Shown piece after piece: positions 22,400 through 24,532 of a stretch of DNA of 24,532 nt. The DNA comes from an uncultured Bacilli bacterium. GTDB taxonomy: Bacteria > Bacillota_I > Bacilli_A > RF39 > UBA660. The stretch covers positions 1 through 24,532 of the forward strand of contig CANQHK010000006.1 in assembly GCA_947623645.1 (NCBI GenBank), written 5' to 3'. The notes under the pieces are model-generated. The model did no database searches. It was not told the DNA's origin and saw only the letters and a program-made list of their open reading frames with translations. A program made the position numbers and the translations under genes. Numbering within the stretch: position 1 is the stretch's first letter; every line of letters starts with the position of its first letter.

Positions 22400-23147
22400 C
22401 ATTTCCACTCATAGAATTTACCCCATCATATCCATTCTTTTCAATTTCAAGTGCCAAAGACATATCCGAAGTTTGAACAATTTTTCCATCTTTCATAACA
22501 TGGACATATTGTGGCTTGATGTATTCTAATATACGGCTGTAATGAGTAATAATTAAAAGAGAAGTTTCTGGATTTTCTTCTAAATATTGTCGGACATTTT
22601 CACAAACTATTTTAAGACTATCGACATCCAGTCCGGAATCGAGTTCATCCAAAATAACGAGCTTTGGTTTTAAAATTTTCATCTGCAAAATTTCATTCTT
22701 TTTTCTTTCTCCACCAGAAAAATCTTGATTAATGGAACGATGCATCATATCTTCACGCATTTTTAAATCTCCCATAGCATTTTCCATTAATTTCATAAAC
22801 TCATATAAACCAACATTTTCTCCTCGAACACTAGAAAGCGCTGTTTTTAAAAATTCACTGTTCGTAACTCCTTCAATACTAACAGGATTCTGATTTACCA
22901 AAAAAATTCCTTGACGGGCTCTTTCATCAACAGGAAGGTTTAAAATAGAGGTTCCATTATAGAGAATATCTCCATGAATAACTTCATAATCATCACTTCC
23001 CATAATTACTTTTGAAAGTGTACTCTTTCCCGTTCCATTCGGTCCCATAATAGCATGAACTTCTCCCTTTTTTATCAATAAAGAGAAATCTTTTAATATA
23101 TCTTTACCGTCTTTTGAACGGACTTTTAATTCTTTAATTTCGAGCAT
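22386..23147 (-). CDS. sufC: Fe-S assembly ATPase SufC
   Basis: ABC-type ATPase of the SufBC2D complex that drives conformational change of the scaffold. 253 residues. Walker A GPNGTGKST (35-43), Q-loop NQNP (85-88), signature FSGGERKKNEI (143-153), Walker B LVILDELDSGLD (163-174) and switch His202 (IITHYSR) are all present; FSGGERK-NE is specific to SufC. The start is the ATG at 23145-23147 (MLEIKELKV) after GGTGATGA; the frame further upstream to 23180 runs through the leader. First gene of the operon. A TAAAAT near 23164 is a possible -10, but I see no clear FeS-responsive operator. Confidence 0.97.
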   Translation of the reverse strand: MLEIKELKVRSKDGKDILKDFSLLIKKGEVHAIMGPNGTGKSTLSKVIMGSDDYEVIHGDILYNGTSILNLPVDERARQGIFLVNQNPVSIEGVTNSEFLKTALSSVRGENVGLYEFMKLMENAMGDLKMREDMMHRSINQDFSGGERKKNEILQMKILKPKLVILDELDSGLDVDSLKIVCENVRQYLEENPETSLLIITHYSRILEYIKPQYVHVMKDGKIVQTSDMSLALEIEKNGYDGVNSMSGNDVYE

Positions 23148-23212
23148 TTTCATCACCAGCCTTATTTTATCACATTTCACCTAAAATTAACACAAAAATC
23201 CAAAGAAAAAGA

Positions 23213-23253
23213 GCGAAAAAAGAAAAAAAGAAGCAATTTTTTTTAGCCTCTTT
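23213..23253 (-). terminator. Intrinsic terminator upstream of sufC
   Basis: On the minus strand AAAGAGGC (23246-23253) pairs with GCTTCTTT (23227-23234, one G-T pair) across an A-rich loop, followed by a T-rich run (TTTTCTTTTTTC). Confidence 0.65.
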
Positions 23254-23271
23254 AAAAAATTAGAATTGTTT

Positions 23272-23370
23272 TTAAATTTTACTCTTATGTTCCATTACTT
23301 GATTATAATAAAGTCTTCCCAAATGCATTGTTTCAATTTTTCTTTTTAATTTTTTTGAAAATCTTCGCAA
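23272..23370 (-). CDS. Candidate small basic protein, 32 codons
   Basis: A TTG-started frame on the minus strand (MRRFSKKLKRKIETMHLGR and on, ending MEHKSKI) of 32 residues, very basic. AAAGGTGATGATG lies 8-10 bases before the TTG. It is followed 18 bp later by an intrinsic terminator, so a short transcript is plausible. Against it: a rare start codon, small size, and a competing 15-codon ATG frame (MMFFAKIFKKIKKKN) from the same ribosome site. It could equally be the body of a small RNA or a suf leader. No family is recognised. Confidence 0.35.
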   Translation of the reverse strand: MRRFSKKLKRKIETMHLGRLYYNQVMEHKSKI

Positions 23371-23503
23371 AAAACATCATCACCTTTCATTATTAGTATG
23401 GGACTTTTTTTATAAAATATGAATAAAATTTTAAAAATTAGACACAATAATAATGAATATTCGCAGATATTCACAAAATATGCTTTATGCATGTTTTCTT
23501 TTA

Positions 23504-23512
23504 TGATATAAT
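23504..23512 (+). promoter_or_regulatory. Extended -10 promoter of the HIT gene
   Basis: TGATATAAT (TGn plus TATAAT) with a weak -35. It gives a very short leader, with GGAGATGA ahead of the ATG at 23536. Confidence 0.6.
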
Positions 23513-23535
23513 CCTTTATAGGAGATGATTTATAG

Positions 23536-23928
23536 ATGCAAGATTGTATTTTTTGTAAAATTAATAAAAAGGAAATGCCAAGTTACACAATTTATGAAGA
23601 TGACTTTGTCCGAGTTTTTTTAGATATTCATCCATCAACAAATGGGGACTGCTTAATTATTCCCAAAAAACATATCGTAACAATTGATGATGTTGATGAA
23701 GAATTAATGTTAGACATCCTAAAAGTTATTAAGAAAATGCGAACGTTTTTGAAAGAAAAATTAGATTGTGATGGACTTACCATTGTACAAAACAATGATT
23801 ATGGTCAAGAAGTCAAACATTTTCACATTCATTTAACACCAAGATACTTAAAAGATGGATTACAACACACCTTTAATAAAGATCATTTAGTAAATCCAGA
23901 AGACGTTTATAATCAAATTACAAACTAA
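23536..23928 (+). CDS. HIT-family (histidine triad) nucleotide-binding hydrolase, 130 aa
   Basis: Small cytoplasmic purine-nucleotide hydrolase or transferase of the HINT/Hit type, typically splitting AMP-lysine or nucleoside phosphoramidates. The triad is HFHIHL (His95, His97, His99) in EVKHFHIHLTPRY. The N-terminal CIFCKI pair (Cys4, Cys7), together with His46 (KKHIVTI), fits the zinc-binding variant. FLDIHPSTNGDCLIIPKKH (28-46) is the usual nucleotide-binding strand. The ATG follows GGAGATGA with good spacing. Monocistronic with its own promoter and terminator. Confidence 0.95.
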   Translation: MQDCIFCKINKKEMPSYTIYEDDFVRVFLDIHPSTNGDCLIIPKKHIVTIDDVDEELMLDILKVIKKMRTFLKEKLDCDGLTIVQNNDYGQEVKHFHIHLTPRYLKDGLQHTFNKDHLVNPEDVYNQITN

Positions 23929-23951
23929 AAAAAGACCGAAGTCTTTTTTTT
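23927..23951. terminator. Bidirectional terminator between HIT gene and surface protein
   Basis: AAAAAAGAC-CGAA-GTCTTTTTT, with A and T runs on both sides. It can end the HIT transcript (plus) and the convergent surface-protein transcript (minus). Confidence 0.85.
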
Positions 23952-23959
23952 GATTGGGA

Positions 23960-24532
23960 CTAATTTTCCCGAATCTTTTGAACGGAGAAATATACTCCAA
24001 GAAGCGCAAGTGTTGCTAAAGTTCCTACCGCAACAAGATTCATATCTCCTGTTGATGGATTTTCAACTGGCGTTGTAGGTGTTGGTGTTTGTGTTGGTAC
24101 AGGTGTTGTATTTGGAATATCTGCAAACTCGTTTGAACAAATTTCGACACGAAGAATATCAGCATCATGGAAAGTTTGAGATTCAGCATTTAAACGCTCG
24201 TCGGGATTAATTTTTACTCTAAAACCTGTAAACTTCACTTCTGACTGACTAGAAAGAGCAGGATAATTAGCAACGAAATGGTTATATTGCTTAGCACTTA
24301 AAATTAATTTTAGTACTGTTAGAATAGAACTGTATGTATCATTGGTAAATCCTCCTGTCTCAGAAAAAGTTAATAGAATAAAAGCACTGCTTCCATCTGT
24401 ACTTCCACTAACATGTTTTAACATATGAACCTTTCCAATTGTAAGGTCTACGTTAGCATCTGCTGAATTGGAACGTAACTTTGTCTGATTTTCTGCACTA
24501 ATGTCCGTTGTAGTAATACCAGCAGCATACGC
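23960..24532 (-). CDS. Wall-anchored surface protein with NPSTG signal, N-terminus outside window
   Basis: The frame is open to the window edge (191 codons including the stop), so the start is missing. The first visible residues, AYAAGITTTD, look like a signal-peptidase site (AYA/A), so the mature protein is probably nearly complete at about 185 residues. A globular beta-rich domain (about 25-130) is followed by a Pro/Thr spacer (TTPVPTQTPTPTTPVE) and a sorting signal: NPSTGD, a hydrophobic helix (MNLVAVGTLATLALLGVYF) and a charged tail (VQKIREN). NPxTG replaces LPxTG. No family is recognised for the globular part; the YSSILTVLKLILSA helix and the VKFTGFRVKI strand are its clearest segments. 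It would need a sortase; the one at 13782 serves an IPRTD substrate, so a second enzyme elsewhere is likely. Confidence 0.8.
   Translation of the reverse strand, partial: AYAAGITTTDISAENQTKLRSNSADANVDLTIGKVHMLKHVSGSTDGSSAFILLTFSETGGFTNDTYSSILTVLKLILSAKQYNHFVANYPALSSQSEVKFTGFRVKINPDERLNAESQTFHDADILRVEICSNEFADIPNTTPVPTQTPTPTTPVENPSTGDMNLVAVGTLATLALLGVYFSVQKIREN

Larger units (their letters stand above)
23148..23535. other. Intergenic region between sufC and the HIT gene
   Basis: 388 bp without a well-established gene. It holds the suf leader (possible -10 near 23164), a minus-strand terminator (23213-23253), a candidate small gene (23272-23370), an imperfect dyad GAATAT-N6-ATATTC (23455-23472) and the plus-strand extended -10 of the HIT gene (23504-23512). 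The terminator lies upstream of sufC on the same strand, so it implies either a separate small transcript or attenuation of a long suf leader. Confidence 0.6.

Overview
The window looks like chromosomal DNA of a low-GC, Gram-positive Bacillota, probably an uncultured or gut-associated Bacilli or Erysipelotrichia-type lineage. The evidence is strong AT richness, AGGAGG/GGTGA ribosome binding sites, a T-box, a SufCDSUB operon, FemAB peptidyltransferases, sortase-anchored proteins and a Cse60 homologue. TGA is a real stop here (DUF948 gene, sufD) and Trp is TGG, so the code is the standard bacterial one and not the mycoplasma code. I see no rRNA, tRNA, IS element, prophage or CRISPR array.

Layout. 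1-1049 (minus): the 5' two thirds of tyrS behind a complete Tyr T-box leader and promoter. 1055-3540 (minus): a tight four-gene envelope operon (lipoprotein, long acidic protein with a SepF-like N-terminus, DUF948 protein, YtxH protein). 3765-5085 (minus): a membrane-anchored unknown and trmB. 5145-5387 (plus): a small Asn-rich coiled-coil protein. 5465-9342: three FemAB paralogues, two in a plus-strand pair and one convergent on the minus strand. The third is the last gene of a cse60 - MurJ/YtgP-like flippase - femAB operon. 11330-14426 (plus): a thioester-domain/Cna_B pilin-like adhesin overlapping its sortase. 14410-16473: two D,D-carboxypeptidases, DacA-type and VanY-type, transcribed divergently. 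16511-18585 (minus): pyrimidine-nucleoside phosphorylase, an XRE regulator and a short SSB. 18732-23147 (minus): sufC-sufD-sufS-sufU-sufB with a much shortened SufD. 23148-23535: intergenic stretch with a candidate 32-codon gene and terminator. 23536-23928 (plus): HIT protein. 23960-24532 (minus): a wall-anchored surface protein with an NPSTG sorting signal, cut by the window end.

How they fit together. Positions 5.4-16.5 kb read as a cell-wall neighbourhood: lipid II flipping (MurJ-like), interpeptide bridge building (three FemAB), stem-peptide trimming (DacA, VanY) and covalent attachment of an adhesin (sortase). In Gram-positives the FemAB-built bridge is often the nucleophile used by the sortase, so the grouping is functionally coherent, though that link is inference here. 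The most unusual points are the sortase (His and Cys present, the usual Arg position apparently Gln), the non-canonical IPRTD sorting signal of its adhesin, the half-length SufD, and an 11-bp perfect inverted repeat between the adhesin and the cse60 operon.
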